Position numbers and translations under genes: made by a program. This document shows, piece after piece, positions 46,190 through 55,175 of a DNA stretch of 64,000 bases (position 1 is its first letter; each line of letters starts with the position of its first letter). The notes below the pieces were generated by a model, which saw only the letters and a program-made list of their open reading frames with translations, searched no databases and was not told where the DNA came from. Source of the stretch: Opitutales bacterium UBA2995 (GTDB lineage Bacteria; Verrucomicrobiota; Verrucomicrobiia; Opitutales; UBA2995). Location of the stretch: NCBI GenBank assembly GCA_002346535.1, contig DDZZ01000060.1:1-64000 (forward strand). Direction: 5' to 3'.

Positions 46190-47182
46190 TTATTCTTGAA
46201 ATGTCTCCAGAAGTCTGTGAATCAGGGTATCAGCAGTAATGCCCTCAGCCTCAGCATGGAAATTGGGAATGATGCGATGCCGCAACACCGGCACAGCCAG
46301 CGCCTGGACATCCTCGATGGCCACAGTGTATCGACCGTGCAAAAGTGCTCGTGCCTTACCCGCAAGAATCAATGCTTGGGATGCACGTGATCCAGCGCCC
46401 CATTTCACCTGGTCTTTTACAAAGGCAGGCGCACTTTCCGCAACCGGGCGAGTACTGGAAGCAAGGCGAACCGCATAACTGACAACATGTTCTGAAACGG
46501 GAACCTGGCGCACCCAATCCTGAATTTCGAGTATTTCACCCGGTGAGAATACTTGATCCGGCGATTGATTGAGGGAGGCGGTGGTCTCGGTAACCATGCG
46601 TATCTCATCGGCCTCTGGAAGATAGTCCATCACTACATTGAGAAGGAAGCGGTCCAACTGGGCTTCAGGAAGCGGGTAAGTGCCTTCAAGTTCGATTGGA
46701 TTTTGGGTGGCTAATACAAAAAACGGAGGCTCAAGTTCGAAGGTCTGTCCGGCAGCGGTTACCTGCCGCTCCTCCATAGCCTCCAATAAGGCTGCCTGGG
46801 TTTTGGGCGGGGTCCTATTTATTTCATCAGCGAGGATGATGTTCGCGAAAACCGGTCCTTGCACAAATCGGAAAATGCGTTCTCCGGTCCCTTTGTCTTC
46901 TTCGACGACCTCCGTGCCAAGAATATCGGCCGGCATCAGGTCCGGGGTAAACTGGATGCGTTTGAAGGAGAGCGAAAACGTCTGAGCGATCGATTTGACC
47001 AATAGGGTCTTACCTAATCCGGGGACTCCGGTCAGAAGGGCGTGTCCTCGAGACATTAAGCCGATGGTCATCTGCTCAATGATATTTTCCTGGCCGATAA
47101 TCACCTTATTTAGCTCTGTCTGAATGCGTTCTCTGGCGTTTTGGATATTGCTCAGAATTTCCGTTTCGTTGGTTTCACTCAT
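46190..47182 (-). CDS. MoxR-type AAA+ ATPase, first gene of operon
   Basis: A 330-residue MoxR ATPase. Walker A GVPGLGKT (52-59), Walker B IILADEINR, sensor-1 ATQNP (158-162) and the arginine finger region LPEAQLDRFLL are intact. The C-terminal lid ends in a domain with DVQALAVPVLRHRI. MoxR ATPases work as chaperone-like motors on VWA partners, often activating metal or envelope enzymes. It opens an operon of seven genes whose spacing ranges from -8 to +9 bases. The 350-base gap upstream presumably carries the promoter. Confidence 0.95.
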   Translation of the reverse strand: MSETNETEILSNIQNARERIQTELNKVIIGQENIIEQMTIGLMSRGHALLTGVPGLGKTLLVKSIAQTFSLSFKRIQFTPDLMPADILGTEVVEEDKGTGERIFRFVQGPVFANIILADEINRTPPKTQAALLEAMEERQVTAAGQTFELEPPFFVLATQNPIELEGTYPLPEAQLDRFLLNVVMDYLPEADEIRMVTETTASLNQSPDQVFSPGEILEIQDWVRQVPVSEHVVSYAVRLASSTRPVAESAPAFVKDQVKWGAGSRASQALILAGKARALLHGRYTVAIEDVQALAVPVLRHRIIPNFHAEAEGITADTLIHRLLETFQE

Positions 47183-47532
47183 GATTTTTTAAAAAGGGAA
47201 ATAATTTAGATATTATCGATGGAAAGTAACGCCCTTTCGAGCCCTCATTTGGATAAATCCAACGATTAGGTATTCGTTTCCTCAATGCGAACGTAACTTA
47301 TAAATAATTTCAGGTTTATTTTGCATATTTAAAGAAACGTAGAGCCTTCCACAGCGAATCGAGGTGTTGAGTTCCGTGCACTGACAGATGAAGCCTACAC
47401 TTAATTAAGGGGGTTAACGGGTCAAGGCGTCGTGCTTGACGACAGGAGGCACTGGGAGCGCACACTAGTGCGTGACCGAAGTCGATGGAAGGAGCTCTCG
47501 GCAAGTTGGCCCGAAGTTGGTTGCGATCCGAA
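47183..47532. other. Intergenic region upstream of the moxR operon
   Basis: Non-coding by my reading; the frames crossing it look random. It should carry the moxR operon promoter (read to the left) and the end of the mogA transcript arriving from the right. Small inverted repeats are visible: GTCAAG/CTTGAC around 47420-47440 and CGCAC/GTGCG around 47460-47475. A match to ATTAAGGGGG (near 47405) recurs near 52625. No tRNA, riboswitch or terminator could be defined. Confidence 0.5.
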
Positions 47533-48060
47533 TTACTTGGGCTTGGGACGGAATGCCTTCAAAACATCAGGATTAGTCTCCAAATGTGGGCCCTCCAGAA
47601 GGTCAATACAATAGGGAATGGCTGGAAATATCACCTCAAGGCACTCTTGAATCGCCTTTGGCTTGCCGGGCAAATTAACGATGAGGCATTTGCCGCGCGT
47701 TCCGGCAGTTTGCCGCGAAAGAATAGCGGTAGGTACAATATTCAAAGACTCGGCCCGCATGGCGTCGCCGAAACCGGGCAGCATTTTTTCGCACACTGCT
47801 TCTGTCGCCTCCGGCGTGACATCGCGCACAGCTGGCCCAGTTCCACCAGTAGTCACCACTAGGCAGCAGCCATCCTCATCGGCCAAAGTCTTTAAGGTAT
47901 CTTCGATTTGATCCTGTTCATCCGGGATGACATGATAAACGGGTTCAAACTCAGTTACCAAATACTCGCGCATGAGGCGAACAGCCTCTTTACCAGGGAT
48001 ATCTTCGTAAATTCCTTGACTCGCACGGTCCGAAACGTTGATGACGCCAATTTTTACCAT
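47533..48060 (-). CDS. mogA: Molybdopterin adenylyltransferase MogA
   Basis: Adenylates molybdopterin before molybdenum insertion in the cytoplasm. Motifs are NVSDRASQG, LVVTTGGTGPAVRDVTPEAT, LPGFGDAMRAESL, PTAILSRQTAGTRG and IVNLPGKPKAIQECL. The 175-residue length fits MogA/MoaB. No other molybdenum cofactor genes or molybdoenzymes are in the window. Confidence 0.92.
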   Translation of the reverse strand: MVKIGVINVSDRASQGIYEDIPGKEAVRLMREYLVTEFEPVYHVIPDEQDQIEDTLKTLADEDGCCLVVTTGGTGPAVRDVTPEATEAVCEKMLPGFGDAMRAESLNIVPTAILSRQTAGTRGKCLIVNLPGKPKAIQECLEVIFPAIPYCIDLLEGPHLETNPDVLKAFRPKPK

Positions 48061-48109
48061 AAAGATAAGTTAGATCTGGAAAACGCCACTGCAACTTTCG
48101 ATTAAGAGC

Positions 48110-48922
48110 CTAAGGATGGATTTTCAGCATTTCGTCCATCTCGGATAAGGGTTGAGCATCCGGACTCAGGACATTGTGACGATTCAACCGGTTTTTGAAA
48201 CTGTTGAAAACAGATGCTAATCCCTCTGAAAATTTCTTTCTCACCTGAATAACAAAAAGCGTTCCATTCGGACAATGCTCGGGAAACCGGCTTTGAATCT
48301 CTTTTATCTGCCAGGATAATTGTTTCTTCTCAGCTATAGATTCAATGAGTGCTGTCAGATTGCTCTCCTGAAAAACATGGAAGTGCAGATTGAATTCTTT
48401 TTTAGCTTCTATATCAAAGAGATACTGATCGCGCATGGTTTTTCTTTCGGCCTCCATCTCTTCTTCCGGCAGACCAAAGTGAAACTTGTGCCAATCGACA
48501 TTATCCAAATAGTCCATCACATGAGTACTATCCCGTTGGTTAACTCCCTCTGAATAGTCCTTCCACATGTGCTCCACTGTGGTCAGGTTCCTCTTGTGAT
48601 CGAAGGTATAGCGATGATCCGGCACCACCATGTAAATGAATCCTCTGTGCTTTAGAACGCGGTGCCACTCTAGCATGGCTGCAACAGGATTGGCTACATG
48701 TTCCAATACATGGGAGGTCACTACATAGTCCAACGAGTTTGATTTGAATGGGATATGGCAGGCATCCCCCCAGTAATCGGCCAAACATTTTTTACCCGCA
48801 TACTCGGAAAACCGGTCCACATAAAATGGCTTAATCAAGGGAACGGGTCGCTCGAATGCACCGATCTCAACACCCACACCGCCTAGCTTTAACCAGCGTT
48901 TAATGGTTTCCTTGTGCGTCAT
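48110..48922 (-). CDS. SAM-dependent class I methyltransferase
   Basis: A 270-residue methyltransferase. Motif I is weakened to GVGVEIGAFERPVPLI, but the post-I and IV regions ADYWGDACHIPFKSNSLDYV, SHVLEHVANPVAAMLEWHRV and LKHRGFIYMVVPDH match methyltransferase type 11 proteins. A histidine-rich middle (YTFDHKRNLTTVEH) and a C-terminal region of unknown role follow. Substrate unknown; glycan or cell-surface modification is typical for such proteins. It runs 50 bases upstream of mogA on the same strand. Confidence 0.8.
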   Translation of the reverse strand: MTHKETIKRWLKLGGVGVEIGAFERPVPLIKPFYVDRFSEYAGKKCLADYWGDACHIPFKSNSLDYVVTSHVLEHVANPVAAMLEWHRVLKHRGFIYMVVPDHRYTFDHKRNLTTVEHMWKDYSEGVNQRDSTHVMDYLDNVDWHKFHFGLPEEEMEAERKTMRDQYLFDIEAKKEFNLHFHVFQESNLTALIESIAEKKQLSWQIKEIQSRFPEHCPNGTLFVIQVRKKFSEGLASVFNSFKNRLNRHNVLSPDAQPLSEMDEMLKIHP

Positions 48923-49060
48923 TTATTCGGGCAGATGGATTTTGGGAATTCAAAGAATCCGAAGGCTAGAAACTGCTATACCGAAGCCAATACATAAATT
49001 GTTAAAGATTACCCCTAATTGAGCCCAATACCAATTCAACATGGATTTTTTCGGATCTAT

Positions 49061-49428
49061 TCATTTCAACTCTACTGAGAGACCGAGCCGGTTTACTTCA
49101 TTCTGAAACACATTTCTATCACGCGGGCCAAGAAGCTCCGGCCTATTAGTATCCAGTAAATCTCCAGAAGGAACTTCGTTTTGAACCTCACGGAAATAAG
49201 ACCGGCTTATGTCGTGAATGATGGCGCCGGTTGCAAAATCCGGCACACCCCTGCTCACGTAGTCTTCTGCGAAATCTTACCTCTTTTGAGCATTGGCGCC
49301 AATTGTGGCGAGGAAAGCTTCCTCCTCCTCATTAAAGTAAGTGGAAACCTCGTGGTTTCCTTCCTGATAAAGGTTACGGAATTTTCTCAAACGGCGTGGA
49401 GGTTCTCCTGATACTTGTAGTGTTTCAT
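49061..49428 (-). pseudogene. Eroded gene of unknown family
   Basis: The 630-base gap between the methyltransferase and the phosphatase holds a broken frame on the minus strand. ATG 49428 starts MKHYKYQENL, then a shift to RRLRKFRNLYQEGNHEVSTY and FLATIGANAQKR, then a TAA, and then in the same frame DFAEDYVSRGVPDFATGAII, YFREVQNEVPSGDLLDTN and VFQNEVNRLGLSVELK to a stop at 49061. The pieces flow naturally into one protein of about 120 residues with balanced composition, so this looks like a recently disabled gene. The remaining gap (48923-49060, 49429-49557) shows nothing coding. Confidence 0.45.
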
Positions 49429-49557
49429 TTCTCAGAAAATATGGTTTCTATATGAGTCCTCTCCGTTTGCAAAACCTTACAACTAGGCTCGCAATGAGTA
49501 GTATCCCTTAACCGGATACAAAAGCTTTGGTTGACCCGGTTGTTTTAATAAATAAAG

Positions 49558-51114
49558 ATGAGGACTATGCTAGGAAGGATTGGACGTACTATTTTTATCA
49601 TCGCAACTCTCCACACACAGCTAGTGTTCTCAACTTCTGGTGCACAAGCCAGTGAAAAGCTACAAAGCGGTCCGATGATCGGATACGTCACTATGGCTGA
49701 AGTTTTGGTATGGGTACAGACTACCGGCCCATCGGAAGTCAGCATAAAATACTGGCCGGAAGGTGATCCTGATTCGAACTTCGAAACCGATTCGATTCTG
49801 ACCCAGAAGCAGTCGGGATACGTCGCCAAATGCTTCGCAGACCAAGTCCGCTCCGACAGCACTTATGAATACGAAGTCTGGATTGACGGTTCAAAGGTAA
49901 CCCCTCGGTTCAGGGAAGAATATCGGAATGGGGAGGCCATTCCCTTGGAATTTTCCACTTCGAAAAACTGGCGGTTTCGCGAGGAAGGTCACCGCATCTT
50001 CGATTTCTCTATCGCATTCGGCAGTTGTGCTTACATCAATCAGCCCGGTGGGTACGATCGGCTCAGTGGAAACCCCTACGGCGGTGGCTACGAGATATTC
50101 GAGAGCATCTATGAAAAAGATCCGGATCTTTTTATCTGGTTGGGAGATAATATTTATTTGAGGGAACCCGATTGGACATCCTGGACGGGGCTTCTGCAAC
50201 GCTGGACACACGATCGCTCTTTGCCCCACCTCAGAGGCCTCCTAGCTACCACCCCAAACTACGCAATTTGGGATGACCACGATTACGGACCGAACAACGC
50301 TGGTTGGGATTTTTGGAATAAGGAACAGGCGGCCCAAGCTTTCATCCTGTTCAATGGGAATCCTTCTGCAGGACTGCCTAATTTACCCGGAATCTTTACC
50401 TTCTTTAATTACGGAGATGTAAATTTCTACCTCCTCGACAATCGGTTCTACAAAGACGGCCAAGAGAGCCTCGAAGCGTTCGGCCGCGAAAAGGATTTAT
50501 TGGGGAAGAAGCAAATTGATTGGCTCATTAGTTCGATGAAATACCGGCAAGGACAATCCGCAGGCGGGTGGACGCCTAGTTATCCTGCCAATTTCAACGT
50601 TGTATGTATTGGCAACACCGTCCTTTCAGATAATGGATCGACCGACAGCTACGCCCTCTACGATAAAGAATGGCAGTACTTGATCGATCGAATCATGGCC
50701 GAGGGAATTGATGGGGTTGTTTTCCTGAGTGGAGATGTCCATTTTTCAGAAGTGAGTGTTCTAGAAATCGAAGGAGGCGGTGAACCGGGCAAGGAAGGTA
50801 AGGCGGGAATCAAAGGGAAGCCGTATCGCTTTGTAGAATTCACAAGCAGTCCCCTGACGTCCGGCCCTTATCGTGGACCGGAGGACTCCAAAACCCGCTG
50901 GGATATTTTCCCTGGCAATATGGATCAGATCAAAAAGCGCAATTTCGCCACGCTCAGTTTTACCGGGCCTTTGGACGACCGCTACATGACCATCCGCTAC
51001 TTTGATACCCATGGAAGCCTACTCAACCAAAAGGAAGAGGCCACACAGGGAACGGTAACGGATAAGTCCATTTTTTCTGCGAAGTGGTTGAAGGCTCCGC
51101 AAAACATCCGCTAG
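49558..51114 (+). CDS. PhoD-like alkaline phosphatase/phosphodiesterase
   Basis: A 518-residue exported metallophosphatase of the PhoD family. A signal peptide covers about residues 1-31. An N-terminal fibronectin-like domain (SGPMIGYVTMAEVLVWVQT) precedes the catalytic core: FGSCAYIN, FIWLGDNIYLREPDW, AIWDDHDYGPNNAGW and VFLSGDVHFSEVSVL, the iron/calcium ligand motifs of PhoD. It should release phosphate from organic phosphates in the periplasm. A possible Pho-box was not seen. Its stop overlaps the end of the convergent SMP-30 gene. Confidence 0.9.
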   Translation: MRTMLGRIGRTIFIIATLHTQLVFSTSGAQASEKLQSGPMIGYVTMAEVLVWVQTTGPSEVSIKYWPEGDPDSNFETDSILTQKQSGYVAKCFADQVRSDSTYEYEVWIDGSKVTPRFREEYRNGEAIPLEFSTSKNWRFREEGHRIFDFSIAFGSCAYINQPGGYDRLSGNPYGGGYEIFESIYEKDPDLFIWLGDNIYLREPDWTSWTGLLQRWTHDRSLPHLRGLLATTPNYAIWDDHDYGPNNAGWDFWNKEQAAQAFILFNGNPSAGLPNLPGIFTFFNYGDVNFYLLDNRFYKDGQESLEAFGREKDLLGKKQIDWLISSMKYRQGQSAGGWTPSYPANFNVVCIGNTVLSDNGSTDSYALYDKEWQYLIDRIMAEGIDGVVFLSGDVHFSEVSVLEIEGGGEPGKEGKAGIKGKPYRFVEFTSSPLTSGPYRGPEDSKTRWDIFPGNMDQIKKRNFATLSFTGPLDDRYMTIRYFDTHGSLLNQKEEATQGTVTDKSIFSAKWLKAPQNIR

Positions 51115-51983
51115 CCAGCGAATGGAACCACGGGAATTCCAGTTGCCCCTGGTCGGCACCGAAACAGCGACCCGGCCAAGGGCTGTTTCTTGAGCTGTTT
51201 TTCTGATTCATCAATGGAGGCGCAAGTGATATATAAATCTGATAAATCAGGGCCTCCAAACCAACAGGCGGTAGTCTTGCGAACCGGGACTTCAACCTGC
51301 TCAAGCACTTCCCCCGTGGAAGGGTCAATGCACTGTATGCTCCATCCTCCCCATCGAGCAACCCAGAGCCGGTCTTCGCTATCGATCGTCATGCCATCGA
51401 AAACCGGTGGCTCATGGCCTTCAGGCGTATCCTTAATTATTCGTTGGTTTTCAATCGATCCTGAGTCGGGGTCGAAATCGTAAGCTTCAATCCGATTTTT
51501 GAAACTATCGATGTAACAAAAAGTGCTTTGGTCAGCTGTCCAGGCAAGTCCGTTTGAACAGCCAATACCTTCCTGAATCACGGTGCATTGGAAGTCGGGG
51601 TCAAGACGGTAAAGGTGACCGGTAGCTACTCCGTCTTGACTGGCCTTCGTTCCTGCCCAGAATCGGCCCTGCGGGTCACATTTGCCGTCATTGAAACGGC
51701 CAGCCATCGTTTCGTGTGGCGGGTTCGGCAAGGGAATCACTTTCTCAGATTTTGGATCGAATAAAACAAAGCCTTTTTCCGTTCCCAAAACGAGACCACC
51801 CGATTTACGAGGAACAACAGTCCCGATCTTCCATGGCAATTTGAAAGTCTCCTTCCCATCATCTGCAGGATGGTAAATGTGCAAATGGCCAAGTTCGATA
51901 TCGATCCAAAAAAGCTGATTGTCAAACCAAATGGGTCCTTCCCCCAGTGTGGCACCGGCTTCCCAAACTACTTCCAATTCCAT
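51111..51983 (-). CDS. SMP-30/gluconolactonase-like protein
   Basis: A six-bladed propeller of the SMP-30/gluconolactonase/LRE family, 290 residues. Metal-site motifs are GATLGEGPIWFDNQLFWIDI, GRFNDGKCDPQGRFWAGT, GIGCSNGLAWTADQ and VFDGMTIDSEDRLWVARWGG. These enzymes hydrolyse sugar lactones or similar lactones; the actual substrate is not evident. No signal peptide. It converges with the PhoD gene, and downstream of its start lies a histidine kinase remnant on the same strand. Confidence 0.88.
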   Translation of the reverse strand: MELEVVWEAGATLGEGPIWFDNQLFWIDIELGHLHIYHPADDGKETFKLPWKIGTVVPRKSGGLVLGTEKGFVLFDPKSEKVIPLPNPPHETMAGRFNDGKCDPQGRFWAGTKASQDGVATGHLYRLDPDFQCTVIQEGIGCSNGLAWTADQSTFCYIDSFKNRIEAYDFDPDSGSIENQRIIKDTPEGHEPPVFDGMTIDSEDRLWVARWGGWSIQCIDPSTGEVLEQVEVPVRKTTACWFGGPDLSDLYITCASIDESEKQLKKQPLAGSLFRCRPGATGIPVVPFAG

Positions 51984-51989
51984 ATGGAA

Positions 51990-52481
51990 TTATGTAAGAG
52001 CAGTTTTTTGCAGTTGGACAGAAAATTGAGCGCCATGCTCAGCTAAATTTTCCGCATAAATGTCACCACCATGAGCCTGCATCACTTTCTTGCAAATGTT
52101 CAGGCCCAGTCCCGTACTTGATTCGCCACCGATGGGTTTGGCGGATGTCTTTCCAAAACTTTCAAACAGCTTGTCGGATTCGCCATCTGGACTCCCGGGA
52201 TCTTCATCAGCCACACGAAAGAATGCCCAATTGTGATCGCTCTAAAGAATAACAGTAATATTGGTGCCCGGATCGGGAAACTTGACCGCATTGCTCAACA
52301 AGTTGTCCATTATCCTTCGTACCTGTGGTTTGTTACAACGAACCAAACCGGAAAAATCCTTCTCGATAAAATCAATCGAGATCAATTCCCGACCCAAAGG
52401 ACTATCATCAATGACAAGGATTACCTTGTTGGAAATATCGATCGAGACGTTGATTATCATAAGAGAAGATAGCCGATTCAC
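51990..52481 (-). pseudogene. Histidine kinase ATPase-domain remnant
   Basis: One frame on the minus strand reads as the catalytic end of a sensor kinase. The N-box reads IMDNLLSNAVKFPDPGTNIT; a TAG interrupts at 52242-52244; then the frame resumes with the G1-like DEDPGSP (normally DxGxG), the F-box FESFGKTSAKPIGGESST and the G2 box GLGLNICKKVMQAHGGDIY. The region upstream lacks an intact HisKA H-box or sensor domain. An in-frame stop, a mutated G1 box and a missing front half make it non-functional. The remaining bases to 52694 hold only short hairpins such as GGGC-gaa-GCCC. Confidence 0.65.
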
Positions 52482-52694
52482 AGAGCGTAAATAGGCAGAG
52501 AATGTGATACCTTTCGATTACCATTCGTATTTACCGTACAATCGCTGAAAAATTGCAGATGGACCTAATTTACAAGCAACATAACCAATTCAGGCAGTCG
52601 CGTCCATGGTCGTTTTTTAACCCTTGATTAAGGGGGCTTCGCCCTGATAGTTGCTCCTATCCTTATTCATTGATGGCCGGTAGCGAACTTCCCA

Positions 52695-53726
52695 TTATCC
52701 CTGCTCTGGGACTTCGATCACCGGATCCCAAATTTCAGGGTCAGGATCCTTGCCCGTTTCCTGTTTCAGGAAATTCCAGAAAAATTCTGTTTCCGACTGA
52801 CCACGTTCTTGGAAGGTGGCCATAAGCTTTTCTTCCTGGGTCGGCAGCAACTGAAGGAGATTCATTTTCCAGGCGCCGCCCTCTTTTATAAACTCGAGAC
52901 GATTATCGGGAATGATGCTATTCACAATGATATCGGCCTGCGCTTCGTTTCCTCCAGAAAGAATATCAATGAAATCGATACGAACATCCGGCTTGTCCCC
53001 CACGAAAAACCAGCCTTGTAAAACAGCCTGTCTAAATAAGCTTTTTTCGTTTATTTCCGAAAGCTGTTCCGCATTTTTTATGTGGCGCAAAGCGAGGACT
53101 TGAAAGCGGTCAATCGGTCTCAATTTTTCAAGCTCTTCACGATCTGCGGTCAGGGCGAGCTCCTTGAGCTCAGTAAAGTAGGTCCATGTACGGGCATCAG
53201 CAAGGGTGAACACCGATTCGTATTCGTATTTCTTGAGTGAGCGAAGAAGAGAATAAAACGTTTTCTCAACCTGCTCTTTCGGGCCCAGCTTAACAGGTTC
53301 AAAGGTCCTTGCATTGGCAGGCGCCTTTTCCTGAATATTCGCCGGCTCGGCCCCTCGTTCGACTATTCTGGGAACCCGCGGAAGTTCCCGCATTGGCGCC
53401 GCCTCAATAAAGTCGTAAATAAAAGCCATTTCCTGCCTAAAGGACCGGGGCGCGTTTTTGATTGGAGTAAACCAAAACACTGACGCTAATAAGACGGAAA
53501 AACAAAAAGCAAAAGTCGTAATCCATGGCCGACGTTCCAACTGCAACCAAACCACTACGGCGATCACCCATGCAAAAAGAAAATCGATAAGGATGCGCGT
53601 AAAATAGGTTTTGGCGTAAATCCAGCCTCCTTCTTCAAAAAAACCGAGGGCGAGCCAAACTTTGGGAACGGCCAACACACCAAAAACCAGGGTGCCAAAC
53701 AGAACCGGTATCAACAAGCGCTTCAT
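52695..53726 (-). CDS. Hypothetical inner-membrane protein
   Basis: A 343-residue protein not recognised. About three membrane helices lie within the first 90 residues (5-25, 38-60, 70-90). Then comes a proline-rich stretch (MRELPRVPRIVERGAEPANI) and a soluble domain of about 190 residues with helical TFYSLLRSLKKYEYESVFTL and a beta-rich end (ADIIVNSIIPDNRLEFIKEG). The tail is PDPEIWDPVIEVPEQG. The soluble part resembles DUF4878/NTF2-like domains, but this is only an impression. It reads toward the histidine kinase remnant. Confidence 0.6.
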   Translation of the reverse strand: MKRLLIPVLFGTLVFGVLAVPKVWLALGFFEEGGWIYAKTYFTRILIDFLFAWVIAVVVWLQLERRPWITTFAFCFSVLLASVFWFTPIKNAPRSFRQEMAFIYDFIEAAPMRELPRVPRIVERGAEPANIQEKAPANARTFEPVKLGPKEQVEKTFYSLLRSLKKYEYESVFTLADARTWTYFTELKELALTADREELEKLRPIDRFQVLALRHIKNAEQLSEINEKSLFRQAVLQGWFFVGDKPDVRIDFIDILSGGNEAQADIIVNSIIPDNRLEFIKEGGAWKMNLLQLLPTQEEKLMATFQERGQSETEFFWNFLKQETGKDPDPEIWDPVIEVPEQG

Positions 53727-53804
53727 AAAGAGGTATCCTTATAGCTATGACTCCGAATCAGCGCAATCCTTCAAATAAATCTCCAAAATCGAATCTAATA
53801 CAAG

Positions 53805-54365
53805 TCACAGCGATTGGTTTAAAAAATAATAGTGCAAGGCACAGAGGCTGAGGGCATGAGAAAATTCCCCGGCCCTCAACATGCGGGGGACTTTTCCCAT
53901 TGGTAGCAATCGCGTTTGCATTTCTTCATGCGGATCCCAATCCGGAGAAGCCACCTGCCGCGCATTTTGAATGCCAATTACATGACAACGGTTATTTTGA
54001 AGAGCAGGGTTGGGATAGGTCCAGCCAAGGAGTAATGCGGAATCTCCCCGAAATCCAGTTTCCTCAAGTAACTCACGCTCGGCGGACTTGATTGGCACTT
54101 CCCCGGGCTCCATCACTCCGGCAGGTACTTCCAGGGAAAAATCCTCAATACCGAAACGAAACTGCCGCACCGTAATCAACTCGTTCTGGGCCGTAGTTGC
54201 CACAACCGTTATCCAGTCCTGAGCATTGATAACGAAAAAATCCCCTTCAGACTGGCGCACTGGGTGACGAAATCGAGACTTATGCACTTCAAAGATCCGG
54301 CAATCGGCATGAACCTCCGAAGCCTTTTTCTCCCAGCGATGGGGGTTTTCCGAACCGGCCATCAC
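53805..54365 (-). CDS. NUDIX hydrolase, ADP-ribose-pyrophosphatase-like
   Basis: A 186-residue NUDIX enzyme. The box is exact: G83-x5-E89-x7-R97-E98-L99-x-E101-E102-x-G104, reading GVMEPGEVPIKSAERELLEE then TGF. The RQFRFGIEDFSLEVPAG element upstream of the box is typical of ADP-ribose/ADP-sugar pyrophosphatases. Two ATGs start the frame (54365 and 54362). It probably clears ADP-ribose or related nucleoside diphosphates in the cytoplasm. Confidence 0.88.
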   Translation of the reverse strand: MMAGSENPHRWEKKASEVHADCRIFEVHKSRFRHPVRQSEGDFFVINAQDWITVVATTAQNELITVRQFRFGIEDFSLEVPAGVMEPGEVPIKSAERELLEETGFRGDSALLLGWTYPNPALQNNRCHVIGIQNARQVASPDWDPHEEMQTRLLPMGKVPRMLRAGEFSHALSLCALHYYFLNQSL

Positions 54366-54379
54366 ACAAAGGCAGTCGA

Positions 54380-54973
54380 TTATTGAGCTGGGATAACTAT
54401 CTTCTGGCCAACTCGAAGGTAACGGGGCTGTACGTCTGGATTGGCCGAGATCAGTTTTTCAAGGTTGACTCCAAAACTTTTAGCCACCTTGGCCAGTGTA
54501 TCGCCAGACTGAATCACGTAATCAGTGCTACCCCCGGCCAAAACAGTAGATGACGTTGTTCCACCTGACGACTCGTTGGTGCCACTGGAAGTAGTGCTGG
54601 AGACCGGTGCAACCGATCTGGAAACGGTCCCTCCCCCGAGCCTTGTTTCCAATTCGGCAATTTTGATGGTATCGGTACGACTCTGGGTGCGGATTTTAGT
54701 CAACTGCTCAGTTATTTGATTGAAAGCTTCCTGTGTTGAATTGGCAAATTCCTTGAGGTTGGTCATCGTTACATATTTCTTGGACAAACCGGACATCTCT
54801 TCCTGCAATCCGGCCACGCTTTCACTGATAGTTGAGTTGGCATCCTTAATGTCGCCGACAGCATCTAACTGTGAAGCTTTCTGAAATGCCACAATCCCCA
54901 GAATTAATCCTATAAGTCCAAATACCAAAGCGGTAACCGCTAAAATTGGAGCAAATTTCGCCAAATTATCCAT
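54380..54973 (-). CDS. Membrane-anchored LysM protein
   Basis: A 197-residue protein: a short cytoplasmic end, one membrane helix (about 9-30), a coiled coil (about 35-115), a serine/threonine/glycine linker, and a C-terminal LysM domain beginning DYVIQSGDTLAKVAKSFGVN and ending LRVGQKIVIPAQ. LysM binds peptidoglycan, so the coiled coil may span the periplasm. It precedes the NUDIX gene by 14 bases. Confidence 0.88.
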   Translation of the reverse strand: MDNLAKFAPILAVTALVFGLIGLILGIVAFQKASQLDAVGDIKDANSTISESVAGLQEEMSGLSKKYVTMTNLKEFANSTQEAFNQITEQLTKIRTQSRTDTIKIAELETRLGGGTVSRSVAPVSSTTSSGTNESSGGTTSSTVLAGGSTDYVIQSGDTLAKVAKSFGVNLEKLISANPDVQPRYLRVGQKIVIPAQ

Positions 54974-55046
54974 AATCTAACCAAAGAGTAAATTTTCCAA
55001 CTTTTCAAGCAGGTAAACTACTTTGTAACTAATTGTTCGATAATCT

Positions 55047-55175
55047 CTAATAGCCAGTGATGGTAGCCTGGCTGTCGGTAACCGTGTATGTCCAATCTCC
55101 GGAAGTTTCTCCGGACAAAGAGTGATAACCGGAGGCAATGACAAAGGTAGCGAGAAGGGCTAGTGATCTTTTCAT
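55047..55175 (-). pseudogene. Truncated BspA-like leucine-rich-repeat surface protein
   Basis: A 42-codon frame starts MKRSLALLATFVIASGYH, a signal peptide, and continues GDWTYTVTDSQATITGY before a TAG. That ending is the usual opening of BspA-type LRR5 surface proteins, where it runs on as GYTGSGGDV. Nothing after the stop matches the rest, so only the N-terminus survives. A ribosome site (AGGTGG) is present and lies in a hairpin with the start codon. It may produce an exported 42-residue peptide or be a relic. Confidence 0.5.

Noticed and set aside
47316..47862. Several 60-125 codon frames around the mogA 3' end
   Set aside because: They overlap mogA or lack conserved features and ribosome sites; treated as shadows.
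52610..52650. GGGC-gaa-GCCC and CCCTT-gatt-AAGGG hairpins as terminators
   Set aside because: Stems are only 4-5 bp and no T run follows in either direction.
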